NCBI RefSeq assembly: GCF_023715585.1
Contig: NZ_JAMBOK010000004.1
Location: 1 to 64,000 of the forward strand
DNA length: 64,000 bases
From: Sporosarcina luteola
Lineage (GTDB): Bacteria > Bacillota > Bacilli > Bacillales_A > Planococcaceae
Direction: 5' to 3'
In this document: positions 1-8,257 of the stretch, in pieces
How the letters are laid out: each line of letters begins with the position of its first letter
Position numbering within the stretch: position 1 is the first letter of the stretch
The notes under the pieces: generated by a model
Told to the model about the DNA's origin: nothing
The model's database searches: none
What the model saw: the letters and a program-made list of their open reading frames with translations, nothing else
Made by a program: the position numbers and the translations under genes

Positions 1-45
<45 letters not shown>

Positions 46-47
46 AT

Positions 48-123
48 GGTCCCGTGGTGTAGCGGTTAACATGCCTGCCTGTCACGCAGGAGATCGCCGG
101 TTCGATCCCGGTCGGGACCGCCA
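48..123 (+). tRNA. tRNA-Asp(GTC)
   Basis: 76-nt cloverleaf with GGTCCCG/CGGGACC acceptor stem, GTC anticodon in the loop CTGTCAC, T arm GGTTCGATCC and an encoded CCA. Confidence 0.96.
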
Positions 124-132
124 TTTTTATGT

Positions 133-208
133 GGCTCAGTAGCTCAGTCGGTAGAGCAAAGGACTGAAAATCCTTGTGTCGGCGGTTCGATTCCGTCCTG
201 AGCCACCA
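133..208 (+). tRNA. tRNA-Phe(GAA)
   Basis: 76-nt cloverleaf with GGCTCAG/CTGAGCC acceptor stem, anticodon GAA in loop CTGAAAA, T arm GGTTCGATTCC and encoded CCA. Confidence 0.96.
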
Positions 209-220
209 TTTTTATATTAT

Positions 221-293
<73 letters not shown>

Positions 294-305
294 TATGCTT
301 CTCTT

Positions 306-390
306 GGTGGGGTAGCGAAGTGGCTAAACGCGGCGGACTGTAAATCCGCTCCCTCCGGGTTCGGCGGTTCGAATCCGTCCCCCACCACCA
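306..390 (+). tRNA. tRNA-Tyr(GTA)
   Basis: 85-nt class II tRNA with a long variable arm, GGTGGGG/CCCCACC acceptor stem, GTA anticodon in loop CTGTAAA and encoded CCA. Confidence 0.96.
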
Positions 391-397
391 TTTATAC

Positions 398-471
398 AGG
401 GGCATAGTTTAACGGTAGAATAGAGGTCTCCAAAACCTTTGGTGTGGGTTCGATTCCTACTGCCCCTGCCA
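398..471 (+). tRNA. tRNA-Trp(CCA)
   Basis: 74-nt cloverleaf, AGGGGCA/TGCCCCT acceptor stem, anticodon CCA in loop CTCCAAA, discriminator G and encoded CCA. Confidence 0.95.
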
Positions 472-494
472 TTTCTGTTTAAGCTCAATTTCAT

Positions 495-571
495 GGCGGT
501 CGTGGCGAAGTGGTTAACGCATCGGATTGTGGTTCCGACATTCGGGGGTTCGATTCCCCTCGTCCGCCCCA
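495..571 (+). tRNA. tRNA-His(GTG), copy 1
   Basis: 77-nt cloverleaf with the extra 5' G (G-1 opposite C73) typical of tRNA-His, anticodon GTG in loop TTGTGGT, and encoded CCA. An identical copy follows 39 bp downstream at 611-687. Confidence 0.96.
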
Positions 572-610
572 TTCTATGCAGTATACAATTGAAGAATATC
601 TAATAATCAT

Positions 611-687
611 GGCGGTCGTGGCGAAGTGGTTAACGCATCGGATTGTGGTTCCGACATTCGGGGGTTCGATTCCCCTCGTCCGCCCCA
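611..687 (+). tRNA. tRNA-His(GTG), copy 2
   Basis: Identical base for base to the tRNA at 495-571, and both are preceded by TCAT. A tandem duplication is the simplest explanation. Confidence 0.96.
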
Positions 688-695
688 TTTATTTT

Positions 696-767
696 TGGGG
701 TATAGCCAAGCGGTAAGGCAACGGACTTTGACTCCGTCATTCGTTGGTTCGAATCCAGCTACCCCAG
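696..767 (+). tRNA. tRNA-Gln(TTG)
   Basis: 72-nt cloverleaf, TGGGGTA/TACCCCA acceptor stem, anticodon TTG in loop CTTTGAC, discriminator G. CCA is not encoded. Confidence 0.94.
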
Positions 768-770
768 TTT

Positions 771-845
771 GCGGAAGTAGTTCAGTGGTAGAATACGACC
801 TTGCCAAGGTCGGGGTCGCGGGTTCGAATCCCGTCTTCCGCTCCA
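771..845 (+). tRNA. tRNA-Gly(GCC)
   Basis: 75-nt cloverleaf, GCGGAAG/CTTCCGC acceptor stem, anticodon GCC in loop TTGCCAA, encoded CCA. It starts 3 bp after the end of tRNA-Gln. Confidence 0.96.
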
Positions 846-854
846 CTTTCTTAC

Positions 855-928
855 GGCGGCATAGCCAAGCGGTAAGGCACGGGTCTGCAACACCCTTACC
901 ACCGGTTCGATTCCGGTTGCCGCCTCCA
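855..928 (+). tRNA. tRNA-Cys(GCA)
   Basis: 74-nt cloverleaf, GGCGGCA/TGCCGCC acceptor stem, anticodon GCA in loop CTGCAAC, discriminator T and encoded CCA. Confidence 0.95.
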
Positions 929-962
929 TATTTCATGTATGCTGTAAGTAAATTGTTATTAT

Positions 963-1043
963 GCCCGAGTGGTGGAATGGCAGACACGTCGCACTCAAAA
1001 TGCGATGCCGCGAGGCGTGCCGGTTCAAGTCCGGCCTCGGGTA
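963..1043 (+). tRNA. tRNA-Leu(CAA)
   Basis: Class II tRNA with a long variable arm, GCCCGAG/CTCGGGT acceptor stem, anticodon CAA in loop CTCAAAA. The following TCCA is offset by one base, so CCA does not appear to be encoded. Last gene of the tRNA run; a terminator follows. Confidence 0.93.
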
Positions 1044-1052
1044 TCCACATTG

Positions 1053-1086
1053 AAAAGATGCAACCCAGGTTGCATCTTTTCTCTTT
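1053..1086 (+). terminator. Terminator of the tRNA cluster
   Basis: Perfect 13-bp stem AAAAGATGCAACC/GGTTGCATCTTTT with a 2-nt core, followed by a pyrimidine-rich tail. It sits directly after tRNA-Leu. Confidence 0.85.
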
Positions 1087-1115
1087 CCCAATTTGGGATT
1101 TTCGTTTAAACCTAC

Positions 1116-1155
1116 AAACGCTCCTTCCGCTTTCACGGATAGGAGCGTTTTCTAT
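1116..1155. terminator. Bidirectional terminator hairpin
   Basis: Stem AAACGCTCCT/AGGAGCGTTT with a 15-nt loop and T/A tracts on both sides. It can stop residual tRNA transcription on the plus strand and the B3/B4 gene on the minus strand. Confidence 0.75.
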
Positions 1156-1192
1156 GGAATGGAATAGTTTATTGCGAATGGATTGCAACCGA

Positions 1193-1906
1193 TCATAATG
1201 GGAATGGGTTGGCTCCTTTCAAGAATACGGAATGAGTCTCTTTGTCAATTACGTAGCAAGAGGCATCTCCTCCGCTGATGGAGGTGAACATCTTACCGCA
1301 TGCCGTAGTCAGCTGCAGCGCCTCTTCCTTGGTCATCGAAGGCCGGAGGAATAGGATATGGAGGGCATCCGTTGTCTCTTCGGTTACGGCCGTTCTGATG
1401 GAATCTACATAAGGGCTGCCGAAAGGGCTGTAATCGTCTTTTACTTGAAGTATATGGTTCAATGAGGTAAAGCGGCCATTCAACCCGTCATAACCGTCGT
1501 CCTCGCCACCAAGGGTCAATTGGACATCCCCTACAACTTTTGCTAAATCGTAGATGCCTGCCGGAATTTCATACTGAAGAGAGAAGAACGTATTCAGGTC
1601 AACCGCAGTATGGATGGTATGCAAGTAATTCTGCTTTTTGATCCTTCGGTAAAAGGCTTCCACGGATGGCCGGTATCGATTAGGATCTGCTCCAAATGTT
1701 TTCCACGTCTCGCGCCATTCCTTTATGCCTGGAAAGTCGTTGAAAGGTTTGGTGTCCAATTCGAAGTAAAGCTGTTCCTGGAATAATTGGAGTCTCCCTT
1801 TTAGCATTTGTGGAGATTCGGACACAGTAATTTTGTTATAATGGATAATGCCCAATTTCAAACCGGGTATTTGTTGAAAGAGTTTTTCATCTATTGTTAT
1901 TTTCAT
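1193..1906 (-). CDS. B3/B4 (PheT-type tRNA-binding) domain protein
   Basis: A 237-residue protein resembling the B3/B4 domain found in the phenylalanyl-tRNA synthetase beta chain, as a stand-alone protein. Free-standing members are thought to act on tRNA or mischarged aminoacyl-tRNA, but their function is not settled. Visible family features are the central [15 protein letters not shown] stretch and the later [16 protein letters not shown] stretch. The ATG at 1906 is chosen over an upstream in-frame start because AAAGGTGAT lies six bases before it and the extra N-terminus is not protein-like. It diverges from queG with 56 bp between starts. Confidence 0.8.
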   Translation of the reverse strand: MKITIDEKLFQQIPGLKLGIIHYNKITVSESPQMLKGRLQLFQEQLYFELDTKPFNDFPGIKEWRETWKTFGADPNRYRPSVEAFYRRIKKQNYLHTIHTAVDLNTFFSLQYEIPAGIYDLAKVVGDVQLTLGGEDDGYDGLNGRFTSLNHILQVKDDYSPFGSPYVDSIRTAVTEETTDALHILFLRPSMTKEEALQLTTACGKMFTSISGGDASCYVIDKETHSVFLKGANPFPL

Positions 1907-1962
1907 TTTATCACCTTTGTCATCTTTTATTTTCAATCCTATCATAAAGGAGGCGGAACGTT

Positions 1963-3090
1963 GTGAATGTCGCTCAGCTACAGTCATCAATAAAAGAATA
2001 TGCAGCCACGATCGGCATTGATAAAATCGGCTTTACGACCGCAGCCCCTTTTCTGGAATTAAAAAACCGTTTGAGGCGTCAACAGGAATTGGGCTTTCAA
2101 TCCGGTTTCGAAGAAAGTGATATCGAGAAACGTACAGAGCCTGTCATGTTGCTTGAACGCGCTGAAAGCATCATCTCCATAGCGGTCGCTTACCCTTCTA
2201 AAATGACAGATTCACCAAGAGGGAGGAAGGGGGAACGGCGTGGCATTTTCGCAAGGGCATCCTGGGGAACTGATTATCATCACGTACTCCGCGAAAAGCT
2301 GCAGCTGCTCGAAAGGTTTATTTCCGAAAAGCTGCCAAATGCTCAAATGCGTTCGATGGTGGACACTGGAGAGCTTGTCGACCGGGCTGTCGCGGTTCGT
2401 GCGGGAATCGGCTGGTCCGCTAAAAACTGTTCTGTCATCACACCGGAATTCGGTTCGTATGTCTACCTAGGAGAGATGATTACGAATATCCCGTTTGAAC
2501 CGGATATTCCGATGGAGGATCAATGCGGTGATTGCACGCTCTGTTTGGACGCGTGTCCTACAGGGGCTTTGATTCAAGGAGGGCAGCTCAACGCCCAACG
2601 ATGCATCGCCTTTTTGACACAGACGAAAAAACCGATTCCCGAAGAATTTCGTGCGAAAATCGGAAACCGGGTGTATGGCTGCGACACATGCCAAACTGTT
2701 TGTCCGAAAAATAAAGGCAAATACAATCTTCATCAGCCTGCATTTCAGCCGGAGCCCGAATTAGCAAAACCATTGCTCGTGCCGATGCTCAGGTTGTCAA
2801 ATCGAGAGTTCAAGGAGACGTACGGTCATATGTCGGGTTCATGGAGAGGCAAGAATCCGATACAGCGGAATGCGATCCTTGCACTTGCACACTTTAAGGA
2901 CGAGACGGCTGTACCGACTTTGACAGATCTGCTAGTAAACGATCAGCGTCCGCTTATTCGTGGGACTGCTGCATGGGCACTCGGTAAGATTGGAACGATC
3001 GAAGGTATTAAAGCAATTGAATTGGCAATACAGAAGGAAGAGGATCCCAACGTTCGCGCCGAGATGGAAAACGTATTGGAGACTAATTGA
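1963..3090 (+). CDS. queG: Epoxyqueuosine reductase QueG
   Basis: Reduces epoxyqueuosine to queuosine at tRNA position 34, using cobalamin and two [4Fe-4S] clusters in the cytosol. The 375-residue length is typical. Cluster-binding cysteines are visible in CGDCTLCLDACPTGA (from residue ~188) and CDTCQTVCPKN (~241). The C-terminus has a HEAT-like repeat pair (residues ~300-370), as in family members. It starts with GTG, with AAAGGAGG nine bases upstream. trmL follows 13 bp downstream, so two wobble-base tRNA modification enzymes are co-transcribed. Confidence 0.95.
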   Translation: MNVAQLQSSIKEYAATIGIDKIGFTTAAPFLELKNRLRRQQELGFQSGFEESDIEKRTEPVMLLERAESIISIAVAYPSKMTDSPRGRKGERRGIFARASWGTDYHHVLREKLQLLERFISEKLPNAQMRSMVDTGELVDRAVAVRAGIGWSAKNCSVITPEFGSYVYLGEMITNIPFEPDIPMEDQCGDCTLCLDACPTGALIQGGQLNAQRCIAFLTQTKKPIPEEFRAKIGNRVYGCDTCQTVCPKNKGKYNLHQPAFQPEPELAKPLLVPMLRLSNREFKETYGHMSGSWRGKNPIQRNAILALAHFKDETAVPTLTDLLVNDQRPLIRGTAAWALGKIGTIEGIKAIELAIQKEEDPNVRAEMENVLETN

Positions 3091-3103
3091 AGGAAGTGCT
3101 GAA

Positions 3104-3577
3104 ATGGCGATACATGTCGCATTATTTGAACCATTGATTCCAGCGAATACTGGGAATATCGCCCGTACATGCGCGGGGACAGGAACGAAATTGCATCTGA
3201 TAAAGCCGCTTGGATTTTCTACTGATGATAAGATGCTCAAGCGTGCAGGTCTGGATTATTGGCAATATGTCGATATTACGTATCATGAAAATATACAGGA
3301 GTTTCTTGACGCTTATCCTGAAGCGCAGTTTTTCTTCATTACAAAATTCGGGGAGAGGACCTACTCGGACTTTGATTACTCAGATCCTTCAAAGGATGTC
3401 TTCTTCGTTTTCGGGAAAGAGACGACCGGATTGCCTGACGAAGTGATTGAACAGAACATCGAAAACTGCCTGCGCATCCCGATGAATGATCATATCAGAT
3501 CGCTCAACTTATCCAACACAGCCGCTATTCTGATTTACGAAGCCCTGCGGCAACAAACATTTTTAGATTTAAAATAA
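3104..3577 (+). CDS. trmL: tRNA (cytidine(34)-2'-O)-methyltransferase TrmL
   Basis: SPOUT-fold 2'-O-methyltransferase of 157 residues that modifies the wobble base of tRNA-Leu isoacceptors, using S-adenosylmethionine. The trefoil-knot motifs are clear: N-terminal PLIPANTGNIARTC, FGKETTGLP in the middle, and C-terminal RIPMNDHIRSLNLSNTAA. The ATG at 3104 is used: AGGAAG precedes it and the family starts at this point. The longer open frame beginning at 2960 overlaps queG and is not conserved-looking. Follows queG in one operon and ends at a terminator. Confidence 0.94.
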   Translation: MAIHVALFEPLIPANTGNIARTCAGTGTKLHLIKPLGFSTDDKMLKRAGLDYWQYVDITYHENIQEFLDAYPEAQFFFITKFGERTYSDFDYSDPSKDVFFVFGKETTGLPDEVIEQNIENCLRIPMNDHIRSLNLSNTAAILIYEALRQQTFLDLK

Positions 3578-3614
3578 AAAACGGGACTGCCATTTAAGGC
3601 ATGTCCCGTTTTTA
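3578..3614 (+). terminator. Terminator of queG-trmL
   Basis: Stem AAAACGGGAC-GCC / GGC-GTCCCGTTTT directly after the trmL stop, followed by TTTTT. Confidence 0.85.
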
Positions 3615-3621
3615 GGAGTTC

Positions 3622-3717
3622 TTATTTTTTCACTTTACCAGGTTTGTCTTCATATCCACCTGTGAAAATCGCCGAGAGGAATGCAAAGGAAACGGCTAGA
3701 ATAAGGATAAGATTCAT
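3622..3717 (-). CDS. Small single-span membrane protein, 31 residues
   Basis: Unrecognised small gene. ATG at 3717 is preceded by GGAGG at a normal distance. The product begins MNLILILAVSFAFLSAIF, a single hydrophobic span of about 18 residues, then a charged tail GGYEDKPGKVKK. The build (short hydrophobic helix plus charged C-terminus) is that of small regulatory or accessory membrane proteins. It ends just beyond the trmL terminator and diverges from the aldo-keto reductase. Support is the strong ribosome site and clean amphipathic layout; no homology is claimed. Confidence 0.55.
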   Translation of the reverse strand: MNLILILAVSFAFLSAIFTGGYEDKPGKVKK

Positions 3718-3834
3718 CGAATGTACCTCCTGTAAAATCATTAGTCCTTCACATAGTATACCCTAAAGAATAACAAATTGAAATGACCGTACTGAAAAAT
3801 TGTGTCATTCTGATTAACAACTGGCTGCCATCAT

Positions 3835-3863
3835 TCGTCAAAGCCATGGAATACAGGTACAAT
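3835..3863 (+). promoter_or_regulatory. Candidate SigA promoter of the aldo-keto reductase gene
   Basis: TCGTCA and TACAAT separated by 17 bp, 34 bp upstream of the start codon. Four of six -35 and five of six -10 bases match the consensus. Confidence 0.45.
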
Positions 3864-3896
3864 AAACGTATACAAACCGTATAGGAGGGGAATAGA

Positions 3897-4727
3897 ATGG
3901 ATTATTTTGACGGCAAGATGACTCTATCGAACGGTGTGGATATGCCTCAGCTTGGTCTCGGCGTTTACAAGATGACTGATTCAGATGAGACAATCAAAGC
4001 GATTTCATATGCCTTGGAAGTTGGCTATCGGGCTATCGATACTGCTGCTATTTACGAGAATGAGATAGAGACGGGCGAGGCAATCCGGCAATCGGGCATT
4101 CCGAGGGAGCAGCTGTTCATCACTTCAAAAGTATGGAACACCGATCAAGGATATGATGCAACATTAAAAGCGTTCGAAGCTTCTTTGAAAAGACTTGGAA
4201 TGGAATATTTGGATCTGTATATGACTCATTGGCCAGTCGCTGAGACATTCGTGGATACATACCGTGCAATTGAGCGGCTCTATGAAGAAAAGCTGATCAG
4301 GGCCACTGGAGTGTCCAATCATCATATCCATCATCTGGAGCAAGTGTTCAACGTTGCGAATGTGAAGCCGATGGTGAATCAGATTGAATTGCATCCGCGT
4401 CTTACCCAGGAGCCATTGCGGAATTTTTGCAATGAACATGGCATCGTTGTCACTTCCTGGTCGCCGCTTGCAAGAGGAGGACTCATGGATGAGCCTACTT
4501 TGCAGCAGATCGGGTTAACATATGGCAAGACGCCGGCACAAGTCATTATTAAGTGGCATCTGCAACATGGATTGGTAGTCATCCCAAAATCGGTGACTCC
4601 CGCCAGGATCAAGTCAAACATTGACGTGAAAGACTTCGAGTTGACACCGGAAGACATGATGAAAATCGATGCCTTGAACCGTGATGAGAGAACGGGGACA
4701 AATCCAGAGAAGTTCGATGAAGTATGA
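3897..4727 (+). CDS. Aldo-keto reductase (YvgN/YtbE-like glyoxal reductase)
   Basis: NADPH-dependent cytosolic reductase of 276 residues that reduces aldehydes such as methylglyoxal. The AKR catalytic tetrad is visible: Asp in YRAIDTAAIYENE, Tyr in the same stretch, Lys in FITSKVW and His in YMTHWP. The NADPH-binding VIPKSVTPARIKSNI stretch near the C-terminus is typical. Start ATG with AGGAGGGG upstream. Monocistronic, with a terminator shared with the convergent pseudouridine synthase. Which of the AKR5 paralogues it equals cannot be decided from the sequence alone. Confidence 0.9.
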   Translation: MDYFDGKMTLSNGVDMPQLGLGVYKMTDSDETIKAISYALEVGYRAIDTAAIYENEIETGEAIRQSGIPREQLFITSKVWNTDQGYDATLKAFEASLKRLGMEYLDLYMTHWPVAETFVDTYRAIERLYEEKLIRATGVSNHHIHHLEQVFNVANVKPMVNQIELHPRLTQEPLRNFCNEHGIVVTSWSPLARGGLMDEPTLQQIGLTYGKTPAQVIIKWHLQHGLVVIPKSVTPARIKSNIDVKDFELTPEDMMKIDALNRDERTGTNPEKFDEV

Positions 4728-4740
4728 ATAAGTCATATGA

Positions 4741-4773
4741 AAAACCCGCAGAATTCGATTCCGCGGGTTTTTT
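4741..4773. terminator. Bidirectional terminator between convergent genes
   Basis: AAAACCCGC / GCGGGTTTT stem with T tract on the plus strand and A tract on the other side. Confidence 0.8.
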
Positions 4774-5630
4774 CATATGATTTCTATTGTTGTCTGCTCT
4801 TCTGTAAATGGATGTTTAAAGGAAACTTTCTTTGCAACCAACCGATAGTTTCCATCATCAGTTTCGCTTCCGCCATAGAGTGTGTCACCTGTGACGGGAT
4901 GCCCAATGTGTGAAAAATGAACGCGAATCTGATGCGTCCTGCCTGTTTCAAGACTTGCTTCAACAACTGTCGACTCATCATTCCGCTCAATGACCCGGTA
5001 GCGGGTGACGGCATCCTGCCCGCCTGGGGAGACACGGCGTCTCGTCGGATGATGGCGGTCCCGTCCAATCGGATATTGAAGCGTCCCTCTCATCCGTTTT
5101 AAGCGCCCGTCGACTTCTGCGTGATAGATGCGTGTAATGGCACGTTCCTCGATCATCCGATCAAAAAGCGCTTTTGCAATCGGATGTTTCGCAACAAGAA
5201 CAATTCCCGCAGTACCTTTATCGAGGCGATTGATATGCTCTGCATAAGCTCCGCCGTTCTTCGCTACATAAGCCATGATGGCATTCATGAAAGTACCGCC
5301 CTCATCGTGTTCATCTGGATGGGTGGCAATGTCGGCAGGTTTCAGAGCCGCAAGGAAATGTTCATCCTCGAACAATACGGAAACATCCGCGTGCTCATCC
5401 GGCTTGTACGATGATACGGCGTCTTTAAAATGAAAGACAAGTTCCGTCCCTGCTTCCAATGGTGTCCGCCATTCGAAAGGTTGTCCGGCTGTATCCGTTA
5501 CCGCCTTATCCATCCTCATCTGGTGGACGGTCTTTTTGCCAGCTTTCCACTCATCCCGTAGCAGTTCCTCGACCGTAAGTCCATCCCGGGTTATTTGATA
5601 ACGGAAAGCCGTATTCAGTTTATCCATCAT
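4773..5630 (-). CDS. yhcT: RluA-family pseudouridine synthase (YhcT-like)
   Basis: 285-residue enzyme that isomerises uridine to pseudouridine in RNA. Catalytic Asp lies in INRLDKGTAGIVLVAKH, where the family normally has HRLDxxTSG. Further family motifs are YHAEVDG, HPTRR and the C-terminal LETGRTHQIRVHFSHIGHPVTGD. The N-terminal third is an S4-like region. The start ATG at 5630 overlaps the stop of the upstream thioredoxin-like gene (ATGA), so the two are translationally coupled. Target RNA position is unknown. A second Met three bases in is an equally possible start. Confidence 0.88.
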   Translation of the reverse strand: MMDKLNTAFRYQITRDGLTVEELLRDEWKAGKKTVHQMRMDKAVTDTAGQPFEWRTPLEAGTELVFHFKDAVSSYKPDEHADVSVLFEDEHFLAALKPADIATHPDEHDEGGTFMNAIMAYVAKNGGAYAEHINRLDKGTAGIVLVAKHPIAKALFDRMIEERAITRIYHAEVDGRLKRMRGTLQYPIGRDRHHPTRRRVSPGGQDAVTRYRVIERNDESTVVEASLETGRTHQIRVHFSHIGHPVTGDTLYGGSETDDGNYRLVAKKVSFKHPFTEEQTTIEII

Positions 5631-6103
5631 TTTTTATCATACTCATCGAAGAAAGCACGGATATCTTTCTCAGGATTCACCGGTAAACCAACAGATCGTT
5701 TAACTTCTTTTCCGTCCTCATAATGGATCAACGTCGGCCAAGACTTGATGCCGTATGGCTGGGCTTCTTTTTCGAATTCCAGCATATTATATTGATACAC
5801 GTGGATCCCTTTCTCTTTTGCAATCGGCATGAGGATTGGCGTCATCTCCATGCAATACATACATTCGGGAGAGAAGAAGTACGCAGTGACAGATTCTCCG
5901 GAAGAGACTTTTTCATATAGTTCATCCGGGAGGACGATATTGCTGTAATTTTTATTGCCGATCAAATCGATCGTTGCTTGTTTAAGTTGCTTCGTACCAT
6001 ATGGATTGTCCTTCAACTTTTCTTTGTTGGATTGAGTGTTCAATACGACAATTAAAGCGAAGATGGCGATGATGATACCGCCGATGATCAGTAATTTCTT
6101 CAA
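5627..6103 (-). CDS. Membrane-anchored thioredoxin-fold protein (BdbA/BdbD-like)
   Basis: 158-residue protein with an N-terminal membrane anchor (residues ~4-22) and an extracytoplasmic thioredoxin fold. The redox motif is CMYC in YFFSPECMYCMEM, and the cis-Pro sits in IKSWPTLIHYEDG. It lies 1 bp downstream of a BdbC/DsbB-like membrane oxidase, so it is probably the thiol partner that this enzyme keeps oxidised, introducing disulfides into exported proteins. A reductive role cannot be ruled out from sequence. Confidence 0.82.
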   Translation of the reverse strand: MKKLLIIGGIIIAIFALIVVLNTQSNKEKLKDNPYGTKQLKQATIDLIGNKNYSNIVLPDELYEKVSSGESVTAYFFSPECMYCMEMTPILMPIAKEKGIHVYQYNMLEFEKEAQPYGIKSWPTLIHYEDGKEVKRSVGLPVNPEKDIRAFFDEYDKK

Positions 6104-6104
6104 T

Positions 6105-6530
6105 TCAATTAGACTCCTTTTGCCATTTCAATAAGAAGAGGCTTGTAATGAGGATCAGCACGAATGCCGTCAAAGCCATGAACGGTATTGTGATGAATCC
6201 TAGATAGTTCACATACTGGCCAGTGCAGGAGACATTTCCGCAAGCCGGTGCACTGTCACGTAAAAAACTGAGCTTCTGGATTCCATAATGATAAAGTGAA
6301 ATGGAACCGCCGACAATTGCAAAAACAGCTGTCGTCAACGCGATTTTTGCGTTTTTCTGGTATAAAGCGACACCCGACATCAAAACGATCGGGTACATAA
6401 GGATGCGCTGATACCAGCATAGAGTGCAAGGTTCATAACCCCGAACAATAGAAAAGTATAAAGAGCCGAGTGTTGCGATGAGGGAAATGGTGAATATGAA
6501 AACTAGGCCATTTTCCAACCGTTTGTGCAT
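6105..6530 (-). CDS. bdbC: Disulfide bond formation protein BdbC (DsbB family)
   Basis: 141-residue integral membrane thiol oxidase with four predicted helices. The two redox pairs of DsbB-type enzymes are visible: CTLC in YEPCTLCWYQR and the periplasm-facing pair in APACGNVSCTGQY. It hands electrons from a thiol oxidoreductase to quinone. The ATG at 6530 is used: CAGGAG lies eight bases upstream and the resulting length equals the family norm. An in-frame upstream start at 6587 would add a non-hydrophobic leader. Confidence 0.92.
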   Translation of the reverse strand: MHKRLENGLVFIFTISLIATLGSLYFSIVRGYEPCTLCWYQRILMYPIVLMSGVALYQKNAKIALTTAVFAIVGGSISLYHYGIQKLSFLRDSAPACGNVSCTGQYVNYLGFITIPFMALTAFVLILITSLFLLKWQKESN

Positions 6531-6661
6531 AGTGTCAACTCCTGTTTCTAAGATTCCTCTTTGATTATACGGTGTGGGTGTATTCATGTAAAATAATCGG
6601 AACTACATGACTTTTCCTAGTCAATTATGGGTACATATTATGTAGAAAGGGTGAACTATGG

Positions 6662-8209
6662 ATGAGTGAAGAAATAGATTTATCATCATTTGAAATGAGC
6701 ATGATTATCCGAGAGATGAGAGAAGATGACATCGTAAAAATAGTAAAGATGCAGGAGGTCTGTTTCCCAGGCATGGACCCATGGGAGGAAGATCATCTAA
6801 AAAGCCATCTGGCAATCTTTCCGGAAGGGCAATTCGTCGCTGAGCTTGATGGGGAAATCATCGGTTCCTGTTCGAGCTTGATCATTAATTTCGACGAATA
6901 CGATGATCGCCATACGTGGGATGATATTTCCGCGAAAGGCTATATAACGAACCACAATCCAGAAGGATATAATCTATATGGCATTGAAGTGATGGTCCAT
7001 CCTGATTATAGAAGGATGAAAGTTGGACAGCGGCTGTACGAAGCGAGGAAAGAGCTCGTCCAACGATTGAATTTGAAGTCGATCATTATCGGGGGAAGGA
7101 TACCGAACTATCATCGGTATGCAGCTGAGATGTCGGCAAGGGAGTACGTGGAGGCGGTATCACGTCATAAAATCTATGACCCTGTGCTCACTTTCCAGAT
7201 ATTGAATGATTTTACCCTCATGCGGATCAATCCAAATTATTTACCGGATGACAAAGCGTCCAAAAAATATGCAACGTTGATGGAATGGAATAATGTCGAT
7301 TATAAAGCAACGACGAAGCGGCATTATAAGACAAGTTACCCTGTCCGTATTTGCGTTGTTCAATATTTGATGAGGAAAATATCATCATTCGAGGAAATGG
7401 CCAATCAATGTGAATACTTTGTAGACGTCGCGTCCGATGCAGGTTCGGATTTCGTCGTCTTCCCGGAAATCTTCACGACCCAGCTGATGTCTTTCCTGGA
7501 TGAGCCATCGCCAAGCAGGGCGGTTCGGAAAATGACGGAATATACGCCTCAGTATATTGAAATGTTCACGAATCTTGCGGTCCGCTACAATGTGAATATT
7601 ATTGGTGGGTCCCATTTCGTCGAGGAAGAAGATGAGGAGATTTACAACATCGCCTATCTTTTCAGAAGGGATGGGTCAATCGAGAAGCAATACAAGATCC
7701 ATATTACACCGAATGAACGGAAATGGTGGGGGATCAGCCAAGGGGATGAAATCCAAGTATTCGATACGGACTGCGGGAAAATTGCAATCCAGGTCTGTTA
7801 TGACATCGAATTTCCGGAACTTGCGAGAATTGCGACGGATAAAGGGGCGAATATCATTTTCACTCCGTTCTGTACAGAGGATCGCCAAGGATATTTGCGC
7901 GTCCGGTATTGTGCCCAGGCACGTGCGATTGAGAATCAGATCTACACAGTCATTTCCGGAACGGTCGGCAATTTGCCGCAGACGGAAAATATGGATATCC
8001 AATATGCACAGTCAGCCATTTTCTCTCCGTCAGATTTCGAGTTTGCGCGTGATGGGATCGTCGGAGAAACGAACCCCAATTTGGAAATGGTCCTAATCGG
8101 GGATGTCGATCTCGAGATTTTACGCCGCCAGCGTCAGGACGGGACAGTGAAACAGTTGAAGGACCGTCGCCATGATATTTACAGTGTAGTCTATAAGAAA
8201 GATCAGTGA
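6662..8209 (+). CDS. yhcX: GNAT acetyltransferase - nitrilase fusion protein (YhcX)
   Basis: 515-residue two-domain protein. Residues ~13-200 are a GNAT acetyltransferase (acetyl-CoA loop region EVMVHPDYRRMKVGQRLYE). Residues ~225-510 are a carbon-nitrogen hydrolase with the Glu-Lys-Cys triad in VVFPEIFTT, KIHITPNERKWW and IQVCYDIEFPE. This architecture and length equal B. subtilis YhcX. The substrate is not known; an acyl transfer coupled to amide hydrolysis is a reasonable inference only. AAGGGTGA precedes the start. Monocistronic with its own terminator. Confidence 0.9.
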   Translation: MSEEIDLSSFEMSMIIREMREDDIVKIVKMQEVCFPGMDPWEEDHLKSHLAIFPEGQFVAELDGEIIGSCSSLIINFDEYDDRHTWDDISAKGYITNHNPEGYNLYGIEVMVHPDYRRMKVGQRLYEARKELVQRLNLKSIIIGGRIPNYHRYAAEMSAREYVEAVSRHKIYDPVLTFQILNDFTLMRINPNYLPDDKASKKYATLMEWNNVDYKATTKRHYKTSYPVRICVVQYLMRKISSFEEMANQCEYFVDVASDAGSDFVVFPEIFTTQLMSFLDEPSPSRAVRKMTEYTPQYIEMFTNLAVRYNVNIIGGSHFVEEEDEEIYNIAYLFRRDGSIEKQYKIHITPNERKWWGISQGDEIQVFDTDCGKIAIQVCYDIEFPELARIATDKGANIIFTPFCTEDRQGYLRVRYCAQARAIENQIYTVISGTVGNLPQTENMDIQYAQSAIFSPSDFEFARDGIVGETNPNLEMVLIGDVDLEILRRQRQDGTVKQLKDRRHDIYSVVYKKDQ

Positions 8210-8215
8210 ATGTAA

Positions 8216-8257
8216 AAACGGCATTTCCCTTTTAGTAGGGAAATGCCGTTTGTTTTT
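8216..8257. terminator. Bidirectional terminator between yhcX and mpfA
   Basis: Perfect 15-bp stem AAACGGCATTTCCCT/AGGGAAATGCCGTTT with A and T tracts on both flanks. Confidence 0.9.

Noticed and set aside
324..1198. Several long open frames across the tRNA cluster on both strands
   Set aside because: They run through twelve well-formed tRNA genes and have no ribosome sites; their translations only mirror tRNA sequence.
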